Shown: positions 27,285-35,899, counted from the first letter of the stretch. The stretch: 64,000 nt of DNA from Natrinema sp. DC36 (GCF_020405225.1 NZ_CP084472.1:3968001-4032000); one strand, 5' to 3'. The notes: a model not told the origin generated them from the sequence alone. Translations and numbers: made by a program.

Positions 27285-27425
27285 CCGCGAGCGAACGGAG
27301 TGAGCGAGCGGCCTTTTTGGTCTCTTTGCGAATAGTACGGGACCTCTGGTCCCGCATACCGTGCGAACGGCACTTCGTGCCGTGAGCAGACGAAGTGAGC
27401 AACGATCAGCGAGAGCGATGCTCTC
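27285..27425. repeat. Hairpin array including a GA-type subunit
   Basis: CCGCGAGCGA-N7-GAGCGAGCGG (27285-27311), followed by a T5 run, starts 12 nt after the dph6 stop. Then come CGGGACC-TCT-GGTCCCG (27338-27354), ACGGCAC-TTC-GTGCCGT (27367-27383) and GAGAGC-GAT-GCTCTC (27411-27425). The loops are 3 nt. The first subunit plus T-run could act as a transcription terminator for dph6. Confidence 0.8.
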
Positions 27426-27471
27426 ACCAGACAGATGTTGCGCCGAGATGTGACGGATGGTACTCGATCGG

Positions 27472-28134
27472 TCACGCCCCGACATCGAGCGGTTCGAATA
27501 CGTACATGTGTCGGAGATCGACATCGTACAGGAGCGTTCCCTCCGGCATCCGCCGGAGACGCCAGACGACGTACAGGTCCCCGACCGCGCCGGTCGTATT
27601 TATGACTACCACCATATAGGCCGTGACGGCGATGCTCGACACGGGAACGGCCAAAAACGGCGTCGCAACGACCGCGATACTCACGAGCGGGGCGAGCCCG
27701 ATGGGGAACAGTTGCTCGCGTCGCTGGAACTGACCGAACGCCGCCGCGTAGAAGGCACCCATGGCCGGATTCACCCCGTAGGTCACGTCCTGTCCGTAGT
27801 AGTGCATAACAGTACCGTGAATTAGTTCGTGGACGACGACTGTCACGAACAGTGCTACGACGAGCGGAAGTCCCACATCGATCATGTCCAAGACGACTAC
27901 TGTACTATCCTCCGTTTCAGTCACGCTGAACAGCGTTGCGAACACCTCCGGTCCCTGTATTTGCCAGAGCAACCAGCCGAATCCGTATGCCGTGAACAAA
28001 AACAGCGGAATTGACACCAACAGCAGCATCAGTGTCGGATATTCGAACAGTTTCGGCTCGTCGTATCCCTCCGGTGGTGCCGGTGGACTCGGCGTCTCTC
28101 GTTCGGTACGGACTGTCGAATCCGTCTCGACCAT
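27472..28134 (-). CDS. DUF3267-type putative membrane metallopeptidase
   Basis: 220 residues with four or five hydrophobic segments. The zinc-binding motif HELIHG is in VTVVVHELIHGTVMHYYG, and a downstream NPAMGAFYAAAFGQF resembles the second half of the zincin-like fold. This fits the DUF3267 family of membrane proteases of unknown substrate. The ATG at 28134 (MVETDSTVRTERE) is chosen over an upstream in-frame codon. A cytoplasmic acidic N-terminal tail of about 30 residues precedes the first segment. Confidence 0.82.
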   Translation of the reverse strand: MVETDSTVRTERETPSPPAPPEGYDEPKLFEYPTLMLLLVSIPLFLFTAYGFGWLLWQIQGPEVFATLFSVTETEDSTVVVLDMIDVGLPLVVALFVTVVVHELIHGTVMHYYGQDVTYGVNPAMGAFYAAAFGQFQRREQLFPIGLAPLVSIAVVATPFLAVPVSSIAVTAYMVVVINTTGAVGDLYVVWRLRRMPEGTLLYDVDLRHMYVFEPLDVGA

Positions 28135-28277
28135 ACGACCGATTCTCTGTTCCGGTACTTGACAGTCCCGCTGGACCACCGCTCTACTCGGCGTGGCGTC
28201 GGTCTGTGAGGGCGCGGGCCAGGCCGTGAACGGACGAAATCGGCCGAACGGGCGGTCCCTTTCCCACTGTGTTCGGT

Positions 28278-28832
28278 TCAGCTACTGATCCGATACCTCG
28301 TCTCGAGCGGCGCGCTCTCGTACCGGGCGAGCACCAGGTGGAGTCCGATTGCCACGGCGAACAGCCCGAAGTTCCAGATCGGCGAATCGTAGTAGATGAC
28401 GTCGACGATCACCGGCTCCGAGTACAGCGGCCAGAAGGGCTTGATCGGGGGCGCGATGTCGGGTGCGGAGAGGATATCCGCGAACAGGTGGCTGATTCCG
28501 CCGAGTGCTAACCCCGCTGTCGCGAAGACGAAGACCGTCTCGGACGTGATCTCGGTGCTTCGAATCCAGCGGCTAGCAGCGAACCAGGGGGTGAGCCACT
28601 TCGCGACGGCCGCGCCGACGAGGACGCTCATCAGGAGCACGAACACTACGGTGTGAGTCACGCCGTGGTGGGTGATCGGGAGCACCTGCTGCAAGACGAG
28701 ATCGGTGTCCGGGAGCATCGCGGTGACTAACGCGAAGCCCGTAAACCCCAGCGCGCCACGTCGGCCCCAGACGAGCCACGACGGGGCGGCGAACAGCAGC
28801 GCCATCGCGAGGTGGCCGGTGACGTCGACCAT
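28278..28832 (-). CDS. DUF457/YdjM-type membrane-bound metal-dependent hydrolase
   Basis: 184 residues with four to five membrane segments. Metal ligand candidates are in MVDVTGHLAMALL, MLPDTDLV and ITHHGVTHT, the pattern of the YdjM/DUF457 family, whose bacterial member is damage-inducible. The C-terminal region HLFADILSAPDIAPPIKPFWPL is also family-like. Start ATG at 28832 is clear. Its real reaction is unknown. Confidence 0.85.
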   Translation of the reverse strand: MVDVTGHLAMALLFAAPSWLVWGRRGALGFTGFALVTAMLPDTDLVLQQVLPITHHGVTHTVVFVLLMSVLVGAAVAKWLTPWFAASRWIRSTEITSETVFVFATAGLALGGISHLFADILSAPDIAPPIKPFWPLYSEPVIVDVIYYDSPIWNFGLFAVAIGLHLVLARYESAPLETRYRISS

Positions 28833-28844
28833 CGGTGTGGTCGC

Positions 28845-29039
28845 CTATCGGAGCCTCCGGGCGATCCGGAGGGCCAGCGACACTGCTGTCCCGATGCCGG
28901 GAACGCGGGACGAGAGCGCGGCCGCGCCGAGAAGCAGGAGGCCGCTCTTTGGCCGCCCGCGCCGAAACGCCAGTAGGCTGTCGATCAGCGTCGATACGAT
29001 GCTTAGCTTGTTCGCTGACCGCGAGTTCAGGTTTACCAT
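28845..29039 (-). CDS. Small basic membrane-associated protein
   Basis: 64 residues. A basic N-terminal half (SLLAFRRGRPKSG) is followed by one hydrophobic stretch LLLLGAAALSSRVPGIGTAVSLAL and a basic end ARRLR. I believe similar short proteins occur in related haloarchaea. The ATG at 29039 and good codon bias support it. It lies 12 nt upstream of the DUF457 start on the same strand, so it is likely in its operon. Confidence 0.65.
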   Translation of the reverse strand: MVNLNSRSANKLSIVSTLIDSLLAFRRGRPKSGLLLLGAAALSSRVPGIGTAVSLALRIARRLR

Positions 29040-29252
29040 CGATATGTTTGCACGCGTAGGACCCGTATAGTCAAATCCGACACCGCTGCAGTAGCAGGCC
29101 GCCGAACCGATCGGCTTCGACCAAAAAGCGGCTTACTCACTGCGTTCACGGGTCGCTACGCGTACCGTTCGATCGCGGTCCTAATCGTGTCGGAAACAAC
29201 GAAAGACTCGCTCCGCTCGTCTTTCGAGCTTTCGGCACTCCTTCGCTACCGC
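29040..29252. repeat. Intergenic spacer containing hairpin at 29200-29226
   Basis: CGAAAGAC (29200-29207) and GTCTTTCG (29219-29226) form an 8-bp stem around an 11-nt loop. The rest of the spacer has a decayed GTCGCTACGCGTACC-type stretch and no gene. Confidence 0.6.
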
Positions 29253-29267
29253 TCAGTCGTGCCGAAA
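29230..29267. terminator. Hairpin spanning the purNH stop codon
   Basis: TTTCGGCAC (29230-29238) and GTGCCGAAA (29259-29267) are perfect 9-bp inverted repeats that enclose the stop codon at 29253-29255. This could pause or end transcription, or protect the mRNA 3' end. Function is inferred from position only. Confidence 0.45.
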
Positions 29268-30890
29268 ACTCCGCTGGCCTGTAAACGCCATCGCCATGCC
29301 GTGTTCGTTCGCCGCCTCGATCACGTCCTCGTCGTTGACCGAGCCGCCGGGCTGGACGACCGCTTCGATGCCCGCCTCCGCGGCCTCCTCGATACCGTCC
29401 GGGAACGGGAAGAACGCGTCCGAGGCCATAACGGCTCCCTCAGCGTCCTTTCCCTCCGCGTGTTCATCGGCCTTCATCGCTGCCAGCCGAACCGCGTCGA
29501 CTCGAGAGACCTGTCCCATCCCGACGCCGACCGTCTCGGTGCCCTTCGTGAAGAGGATCCCGTTCGATTTGACGTGTTTGAGTGTCTGCCACGCGAACAC
29601 CATCGACTCGAGTTCCGCGTCGCTCGGCTCGCGCTCGGTGACGACCTCGAGGTCGTCGACCGAGATCGACTGGAGGTCGCGTTCCTGGACCAGCCGGCCG
29701 CCGACGAGGGGTTTTTCGGTGAAGCGCTCGGTCCGCTCACCTAACTCGCCGACGTCTAAGACACGGAGATTGTCCTTCTCGAGGAGTACCTCGAGCGCGT
29801 CGTCGGTGTAGCCGGGCGCGACGACGACCTCCTTGAACGAGTCGATGACCTGCTCGGCGGTCGCGGCGTCGCACTTGCGATTCAGCGCGACGATGCCGCC
29901 GAAGGCGCTCATCGGGTCCGTCGAGAGGGCCTTCTCGTAGGCCTCGGCCACCGAGTCGGCGGTCGCACAGCCCGCGGGATTGGTGTGTTTGATGACCGCC
30001 GCCGCGGGCTCGTCGAACTCCTTGATGAGGTTGAGCGCACCGTCGGCGTCGTTGTAGTTGTTGTACGACAGCGACTTCGCGCCCTCGTTCAATTGGTCGG
30101 CGTGGACGACGCTGGCCTCGTCGCAGGTGTAGTCGGCGTAGACCGCGGCGTCCTGGTGCGGGTTCTCCCCGTAGCGGAGCGTGTCCGCGCGGTCGTCGGA
30201 GACCAGCCGACGTGCCGGGAGACCGTTGTGATCGTTCGAATCCGTACTCGCCACGTCCGCGTCGACAGAAACGGTGCCCGCCTTGAGATCCACATCGACT
30301 GCCCCTTCGGCGAACCACTTCACGGCTCGCGGGTACGCGCGGAACTCGCCCTCGTAGAGAACCCGCTCTTTCAGGTCCTCCTCGTCGTCGCCCTCGTAGA
30401 CCGGGATCGGCTCTTGCGTGACGATCGGCCCGGCGTCGACCTCGCTCTCGAGGACCGCGCCCTCGGCGTCCGTCGCGTCGGTGACGACGTGGACCGTACA
30501 GCCGGTCACCGAGACGCCGGCCTCGAGCGCGTCGCCCCACGCGTCCATCCCGGGGAACGACGGCAGCAGTGCGGGGTGAACGTTCAGCGTGGTCGGCGCG
30601 GATTCGAGGAAGGTATCGGAGAGGATCCGCATGTAGCCGTCCAGACAGACGAGGTCGAACTCGTAGTCCGACAGCGCCTCGAGCACCGCCTCCTCGTGCT
30701 CGCTGCGGCTCATGCCGTCCTCCAGCGGAACGACCTCGGTCGGAATCCCGCGCTCGGCCGCGGCCTCGAGCACCGGCGCGTCCTCGGTGTTCGTCAGGAC
30801 GACGGCGAACTCGACTCCGCCCGGCCGTCGGTCGGCGATGTTCAACAGATTGCGCCCTCGGTTGCCGGCCATCCCGGCGATTCGCGTCAT
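29253..30890 (-). CDS. purH: Fused GAR transformylase-like (PurN) and AICAR transformylase (PurH C-terminal)
   Basis: 545 residues. The N-terminal ~190 residues are PurN-like: TLNVHPALLPSFPG gives the Asn-His pair and SEVDAGPIVTQEPIPV the conserved Asp. An AICAR formyltransferase domain follows (RYGENPHQDAAVY, AAVIKHTNPAGC with the Lys-His catalytic pair, VVVAPGY, QPGGSVNDEDVI). The IMP cyclohydrolase domain normally at the PurH N terminus is missing; haloarchaea use PurO for that step. The glycine loop of PurN reads GNRGRNLLN instead of GSGSNLQ. Start MTRIAGMAGNRG at 30890 is family-like. The gene is divergent from purB. Confidence 0.92.
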   Translation of the reverse strand: MTRIAGMAGNRGRNLLNIADRRPGGVEFAVVLTNTEDAPVLEAAAERGIPTEVVPLEDGMSRSEHEEAVLEALSDYEFDLVCLDGYMRILSDTFLESAPTTLNVHPALLPSFPGMDAWGDALEAGVSVTGCTVHVVTDATDAEGAVLESEVDAGPIVTQEPIPVYEGDDEEDLKERVLYEGEFRAYPRAVKWFAEGAVDVDLKAGTVSVDADVASTDSNDHNGLPARRLVSDDRADTLRYGENPHQDAAVYADYTCDEASVVHADQLNEGAKSLSYNNYNDADGALNLIKEFDEPAAAVIKHTNPAGCATADSVAEAYEKALSTDPMSAFGGIVALNRKCDAATAEQVIDSFKEVVVAPGYTDDALEVLLEKDNLRVLDVGELGERTERFTEKPLVGGRLVQERDLQSISVDDLEVVTEREPSDAELESMVFAWQTLKHVKSNGILFTKGTETVGVGMGQVSRVDAVRLAAMKADEHAEGKDAEGAVMASDAFFPFPDGIEEAAEAGIEAVVQPGGSVNDEDVIEAANEHGMAMAFTGQRSFRHD

Positions 30891-31066
30891 GGTCGAACCC
30901 GCGCCCGCGAGCGGCAAAGTGGTTGCGGTCTCGGCGGATGAACTATGCACGAACGTGTATCGATCCACCGATATTCGCGACGTGAATCGTAGAGGTATGC
31001 ACGCTCGTGGCATCGGACGCTCCGGGTTTCGATACGCTTTTGCACCGCGCTGGACAGACTCGCACA

Positions 31067-32452
31067 ATGACCGAGACCGACGCCCTGTACGCCGTCTCGC
31101 CGCTGGACGGCCGGTACGACGGCCGGACCGCCCCGCTGTCGCCGTACGCGAGCGAGGCCGCGCTCATGCGCGCCCGCGTTCGCGTCGAAGTCGAGTACCT
31201 GATCGCGCTAGCCGACCTCGAGGCGACGCCGCTCGAACTCGGCCTCGAGGCGCGCGAGCACCTCCGCGGGCTGTACAGCCACTTCGCCGAGGAGGACGCA
31301 CGATTGATCAAAAAACTCGAGACGGAGGGTCACGCCGACTTCGAGGCGACGAACCACGACGTGAAGGCCGTCGAGTACTTCGTTCGGCACCGACTGCCCG
31401 AGGACAGCGACGCCTCGGCCTGGATCCACTTCGGGCTGACCAGCGAGGACGTGAATAACCTCGCCCACCGGCTGCTCGTCCGGGACGCCGTCGACGAGGT
31501 GCTCCTTCCGGAACTGTACGACGTTCGGGACACGCTCGCCGGGATGGCCCGCGAGCACCGCGACCTTCCAATGTTGGCCCGGACCCACGGCCAGCCCGCG
31601 ACGCCGACGACGTTCGGCAAGGAGATGGCCGTCTACGCCTCGCGTCTGGGTCGGGCGACCGGCCGCATCCGGCAGGCGACAGACGATCTGCGGGGGAAAC
31701 TCGGCGGCGCGTCGGGCACCTACGCGGCCCACGTCGCCGCCTATCCCGACGTCGACTGGCCGGCGTTTGCACGGGAGTTCGTAGAGGGGCTGGGCCTCGA
31801 GTTCGAACCCCTCACGACGCAGGTCAATCCCTGTGACGACCTCGCGGCGCTGTTCGACGCGTTCCGCGGGGCCAACGCCGTGTTGCTCGATCTTGATCTC
31901 GACGTGTGGCTCTACGTCTCCGACCGCTACCTCGGGCAGGAGGCCGTCGAGGGCGAGACGGGGTCGTCGACGATGCCCCACAAGGTCAACCCGATCGACT
32001 TCGAAAACAGCGAGGGCAACCTCTCGAAGGCCAATTCGGATCTCTCTTTCCTCGCGGACTACGTCACCACCTCCCGACTCCAGCGCGACCTCTCCGATTC
32101 GACGGTCAAGCGCAACATCGGCGGCGCTTTCGCCCACTGCCTGATCGCCTACGGCAAGACCGCGTCGGGGCTCTCGAAGGTCGTCCCCAACGAGCAGGTC
32201 ATGCGCGACGACCTCGAGGACACCCCCGAGATCATCGGCGAGGCCGTCCAGACCGTCCTCCGGCGCGAGGGGCAAGCCGACGCCTACGAGCGGGTCAAGG
32301 CCGTCACCCGCGGGAAGGACGTGACCCTCGCGGACTTCCGCGAGCTGTTCGACGAACTCGAGGTCGACGAGGACGTCCGCGAGGAACTGCACGCGTTGAC
32401 GCCGGCGGGTTACACCGGCGTCGCGAGCCGGCTCGTCGACGACCTCGAGTAG
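31067..32452 (+). CDS. purB: Adenylosuccinate lyase
   Basis: 461 residues. It cleaves SAICAR to AICAR and adenylosuccinate to AMP, both with release of fumarate. Visible signatures are SPLDGRYDGR near the start, WIHFGLTSEDVNN, MLARTHGQPATPTTFGKE, and GSSTMPHKVNPIDFENSEGN, the fumarase-superfamily signature with the active Ser/Lys. ATG at 31067 gives MTETDALYAVSPLDGRY. It shares a 176-bp divergent promoter region with the purNH gene, so the two purine genes are probably controlled together. Confidence 0.97.
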   Translation: MTETDALYAVSPLDGRYDGRTAPLSPYASEAALMRARVRVEVEYLIALADLEATPLELGLEAREHLRGLYSHFAEEDARLIKKLETEGHADFEATNHDVKAVEYFVRHRLPEDSDASAWIHFGLTSEDVNNLAHRLLVRDAVDEVLLPELYDVRDTLAGMAREHRDLPMLARTHGQPATPTTFGKEMAVYASRLGRATGRIRQATDDLRGKLGGASGTYAAHVAAYPDVDWPAFAREFVEGLGLEFEPLTTQVNPCDDLAALFDAFRGANAVLLDLDLDVWLYVSDRYLGQEAVEGETGSSTMPHKVNPIDFENSEGNLSKANSDLSFLADYVTTSRLQRDLSDSTVKRNIGGAFAHCLIAYGKTASGLSKVVPNEQVMRDDLEDTPEIIGEAVQTVLRREGQADAYERVKAVTRGKDVTLADFRELFDELEVDEDVREELHALTPAGYTGVASRLVDDLE

Positions 32453-32632
32453 AACGACCGACTGTTCCTGTCGTCCATCGCCGACCGTTCCGTCATCCAC
32501 CTGTCGGCCGCTTCCCCGACCGCCATCCACCCGCCGATCGCTTGCCCGACCGCTATCCGATTTCCGGGATCCTGCTCCGGCCCTCGATTCCGAGACCGTG
32601 ACTGTATTAATCGCCCTGCGTCGAGGATCGGT

Positions 32633-33055
32633 ATGGAATACCTCGTGTGGGTGCTCGTCGCCCTCCTGGCCTACGGACTGATGGCACCCCTGACGAGCGT
32701 CGTGACGTCGGACGTGCCGCCCGCGGTCGCGCTCTTCCTCTCGACGACGATCTTTCTCTGTCTGACGACCGTCGTGCTCGTCATCACGGGGACCGGCCGC
32801 CCGTCCGACGCGGTAACTCCGTCGGCGGGAATCGTCTACGTCGCCGGCCTCTTTCTCTCTTCGGGCATCCTCGCGTACTATCAGGCGCTCGAGCGAGGCC
32901 CGGTTAGCGTCGTCGTGCCGATCTACGGTCTCTTCATCGTCGGGAGTTCGATTATCGGGATCGCATTTCTCGGCGAGGAGCTGACCGCGACTCGCGGCGC
33001 CGGCATCGTCGCCGCAGCGGGTGCGATCTACCTCGCCGCCGGAGGGGAGGAGTGA
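32633..33055 (+). CDS. Half-size EamA/DMT transporter subunit 1
   Basis: 140 residues with five membrane segments, half of the usual ten-segment EamA transporter. GPVSVVVPIYGLFIVGSSIIG and FLGEELTATRGAGIVAAAGAIYL are DMT-type. The stop overlaps the start of the following gene by one base, and that gene encodes a matching half with the same SVV(I)VPIYGLFIV motif. They probably form a heterodimer. The substrate is unknown. A TATA-like TGTATTAATC lies about 30 nt upstream of ATG 32633. Confidence 0.82.
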   Translation: MEYLVWVLVALLAYGLMAPLTSVVTSDVPPAVALFLSTTIFLCLTTVVLVITGTGRPSDAVTPSAGIVYVAGLFLSSGILAYYQALERGPVSVVVPIYGLFIVGSSIIGIAFLGEELTATRGAGIVAAAGAIYLAAGGEE

Positions 33056-33471
33056 TGCGACGGTACATCGGCCTCTCGCTGTTTTCCTGTCTCGCGTACA
33101 GCCTGGTCGCCCCCCTGCTCTCGATCGCGATGACCGACATGTCCAGTACGATGGCCGTGTTCCTCTCGAATTCGGTGATGTTCGTCACCGTCGGACTCGT
33201 GCTCGTCTATCGCGGGCTGTCGGTACGGCCGTACCTCCGACATCCGCGGACGCCACATCTCGTCGCGATGGGCGTGCTGTTGACCGTCGGTCTGCTGACG
33301 TACTATCGAGCGCTGGCGCTCGGTCCGGTGAGTATCGTCGTCCCGATTTACGGGCTCTTCATCGTGATCAGTTCGCTAGTCGGGCTCGTCGTCTTCGACG
33401 AAACTGTTACCATCCGCAAACTCGCTGCTATCGGATTGAGTGTGGTGGCGATCGCGCTGATGTCCGTGTGA
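33055..33471 (+). CDS. Half-size EamA/DMT transporter subunit 2
   Basis: 138 residues, five membrane segments and a positively charged loop (SVRPYLRHPRTPH) after the second. The core GPVSIVVPIYGLFIVISSLVG is nearly the same as in subunit 1, so the two arose by duplication. Distribution of basic residues suggests the same membrane orientation for both halves, which argues against a simple antiparallel pair, although charges in short loops are weak evidence. The ATG at 33055 overlaps the upstream TGA. Confidence 0.82.
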   Translation: MRRYIGLSLFSCLAYSLVAPLLSIAMTDMSSTMAVFLSNSVMFVTVGLVLVYRGLSVRPYLRHPRTPHLVAMGVLLTVGLLTYYRALALGPVSIVVPIYGLFIVISSLVGLVVFDETVTIRKLAAIGLSVVAIALMSV

Positions 33472-33534
33472 CGGGAATGTCGGAGTCACCGCACCGGCGG
33501 CGGCGTCACCTCCAGTCACCGCTTCCGACCGCGG

Positions 33535-34605
33535 TCACCGTTTCGACTGGATCTCGGTCGACTCCTCCTGACGAACCGCTTTCAGTTGCTCCGTCTCTCG
33601 GAGGATGAACGGTCCGATGGCGAGCGTTCGCTTCATGACCGTGAGGACGCGGAGCAGATGGGAGAGCAACACGGCGAACGGGGCGAGCGTAACCACGTAG
33701 AGAGCGCTGACGACGAGGTAGGCGGTACTGACGCCGAACGCTGCGCCGGTGACCTTCGCGGGGTCGAACTCGAGCATCATGTAGCCCGCGATCGCCAGCG
33801 CCGGCATCGCGCCGTAGAGGACTGCTCGAGAGATGTTGATGATCTCCCACTGAACGTAGAGGGTCTTGAAGTGTTCGCGCGCCGGGCCGAAGAACCGCAA
33901 CGCTTCGATCAGTTCGTCGAACGCGGTCGCGGCCTCGGTCGACAGCGACTCGTCGTACTTGTCACGGAGCGTCCGCGCGGTGAAGATCTTCCAGGAGTAG
34001 TTGTAGTTCAGGACCGGTAGCAACGTTTCGAACGAGCCGAAATCCGCGTCTCGCAGGTCGTCGCTGACCGTCTTGCTGTGTTCGACGAGACCGTCCGTGA
34101 ACGCGGCGATTTCCTCGTGTTGTGCTGAACCTTTGTCGCTGGTAACCGCGTCGTTGAGTGTTATCGCGCGCGTTTCGGCCGTTTCGATGAGCGTCCGGAG
34201 AAACCGGGAGGGCTCGACCGGGCTCACGCCGATTCCTGCGGCGTCCTCGACCTCCTCTCGGAACTCGGTCTCGTTCGTCATTCGCTCGCGCTGTTGTCCG
34301 AGCGGGCCGATCTCTCCCGCGAGGACGAACTGCGAGACCGACAGGACGAGGGTGACGCTCGTGACGGTCGCGATGATCATCGAACTGAACAGCGAGGAGA
34401 CGTTCCCTGTCGTCACGAACCGCTGTGGGGTCGTCGGCCCGAAGAGGTGAAAGACGAGGAGCAGTGCGTACGTACTCGCGAGAATGACGCCGGTGACGAG
34501 CCACCGGTTCGCGCTGATCAGGAACCAGATCTTCACGCGCGTTTCGCCGACGCGTTCGCGCATCGTATCGGCCGGCCGCGAGCCGGCGTCCGGGTCGCTA
34601 CTCAT
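33535..34605 (-). CDS. Haloarchaeal four-segment membrane protein of unknown function
   Basis: 356 residues. Hydrophobic segments lie at about 35-55 and 69-97, then there is a ~160-residue soluble, mostly helical domain, then segments at about 264-283 and 290-326. I do not recognise a characterised family. The soluble part contains ALRFFGPAREHFKTLYVQWEIINISRA. Both termini are probably cytoplasmic. The gene is convergent with the transporter pair and lies upstream of nothing obviously linked. Confidence 0.78.
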   Translation of the reverse strand: MSSDPDAGSRPADTMRERVGETRVKIWFLISANRWLVTGVILASTYALLLVFHLFGPTTPQRFVTTGNVSSLFSSMIIATVTSVTLVLSVSQFVLAGEIGPLGQQRERMTNETEFREEVEDAAGIGVSPVEPSRFLRTLIETAETRAITLNDAVTSDKGSAQHEEIAAFTDGLVEHSKTVSDDLRDADFGSFETLLPVLNYNYSWKIFTARTLRDKYDESLSTEAATAFDELIEALRFFGPAREHFKTLYVQWEIINISRAVLYGAMPALAIAGYMMLEFDPAKVTGAAFGVSTAYLVVSALYVVTLAPFAVLLSHLLRVLTVMKRTLAIGPFILRETEQLKAVRQEESTEIQSKR

Positions 34606-34735
34606 GGAGTCCGTTATACATCGGCCCCGTTGGGTAAAGGACTGCTGCCGTCAGTCGGAGACAGGTCGGCGCGCCCGGCTATCGCAACGGGGGCGACGCG
34701 AGCGACCCCGACGACGGCTCGAGGCCAGGCCGTCC

Positions 34736-35899
34736 TCACCCGACCAGTTCGACCAGCGTCGCCTCGAGCGCCCGCGCCGCCTCGCGGACGTCAGCGATCC
34801 GCACGTACTCCCGCGGGGCGTGTGCGACGGCTCCTCCCTCGTCGGCGAGCACGCCGGGGCCGAAGACGACCGTCGGCGCGTCCGCCGCGAAGTACGAGGC
34901 CTCCGTCGCCGCGGTGAACGGACGTACCTCGCCGCCGGACGCGCTTGCGAGTGCTTCGACGACCGCCGCGTCGGGATCCGTGTCCCAGGCCTCGAGGAAC
35001 GGCGTCGGCCGGTCGGTAAAGCGAAACTCGAGGCCGATATCGTCGGGCACGGCGGCCCGCAGGTGTGCCGTCAGCGATTCGTGAAACTTCTCGGCCGTCT
35101 CGGGCGGGACGCTCCGACGATCGACCGTCAGGGCGCAGTCGGCCGGCACCTGATTGGTCGCCTCGCCACCCTCGACGACGGTCGGCGTCAGCGTTGCCGC
35201 GCCGAGTCGGGGGTGGGCCGGCGGCGCGTCCGCCTGCTCGTCGACGGTTCGAATCGCCTCGAGGACCGGCTCGAGGGCCGCGACCGCGTTGCTCCCGGTC
35301 TCGGGTTCGGCGGCGTGGGCGTTGGCTCCCGAGAGGTGGATCGTCCCCTGAAATCGCCCCTTCGCGGCCGTACAGACGTCGAGGTCGGTCGGCTCGCCGA
35401 CGATCACCGCGTCCGCGTCTCGAGTGGGCGACTCGTCGCCCGACACCAGCGCATAGGCTCCCGTCGAGAGTACCTCCTCGTCGGGGGTGATCGCGAGCGT
35501 GACTCGACTCTCGGTCGGCTCGACCGCGAAAAAGGCCGAGAGAATGGCCGCGAGCGGTCCCTTCGCGTCGCAGGAGCCCCGCCCCCGAATCACGCCCGAA
35601 CCGTCAGCACCCTCGTCACCGTCGCGCTCGTAGGGGACGTGCGGTGACACCGTATCGATGTGCGTGTTCAACACGACGTGCGTCTCGGCGCTGGTCGCCG
35701 GCGGCCCGCGGCTCGCCAGCACGTTCCCGGCGTCGTCGACGCGGGGCTCGATGTCCCGTGTCTCGAGCGTCTCGCAGAGAAAGTCGCGCATCGGCCCGAC
35801 GGCCTCGTGGGAGGGACGCTGGACGGCGTCCTCGAGAAACGCGATGGGATCGAACGCGTCGTCGCCGTCGGGCCCGGCGGCGGAACGACCGTCCGTCAC
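34736..35899 (-). CDS. dapE: M20-family succinyl-diaminopimelate desuccinylase
   Basis: 387 residues. Di-zinc peptidase motifs are HVVLNTHIDTVSP and RGSCDAKGPLAAIL, with the catalytic Glu pair in ITPDEEVLSTGA. A dimerisation lid follows, and VFGPGVLADEGGAVAHAPREYVRI supplies the last ligand His. It removes the succinyl group from N-succinyl-LL-DAP. The GTG at 35899 overlaps the dapF stop (GTGA), so translation is coupled. Membership of the dap cluster separates it from other M20 enzymes such as ArgE. It is the last gene of the operon. Confidence 0.9.
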   Translation of the reverse strand: MTDGRSAAGPDGDDAFDPIAFLEDAVQRPSHEAVGPMRDFLCETLETRDIEPRVDDAGNVLASRGPPATSAETHVVLNTHIDTVSPHVPYERDGDEGADGSGVIRGRGSCDAKGPLAAILSAFFAVEPTESRVTLAITPDEEVLSTGAYALVSGDESPTRDADAVIVGEPTDLDVCTAAKGRFQGTIHLSGANAHAAEPETGSNAVAALEPVLEAIRTVDEQADAPPAHPRLGAATLTPTVVEGGEATNQVPADCALTVDRRSVPPETAEKFHESLTAHLRAAVPDDIGLEFRFTDRPTPFLEAWDTDPDAAVVEALASASGGEVRPFTAATEASYFAADAPTVVFGPGVLADEGGAVAHAPREYVRIADVREAARALEATLVELVG

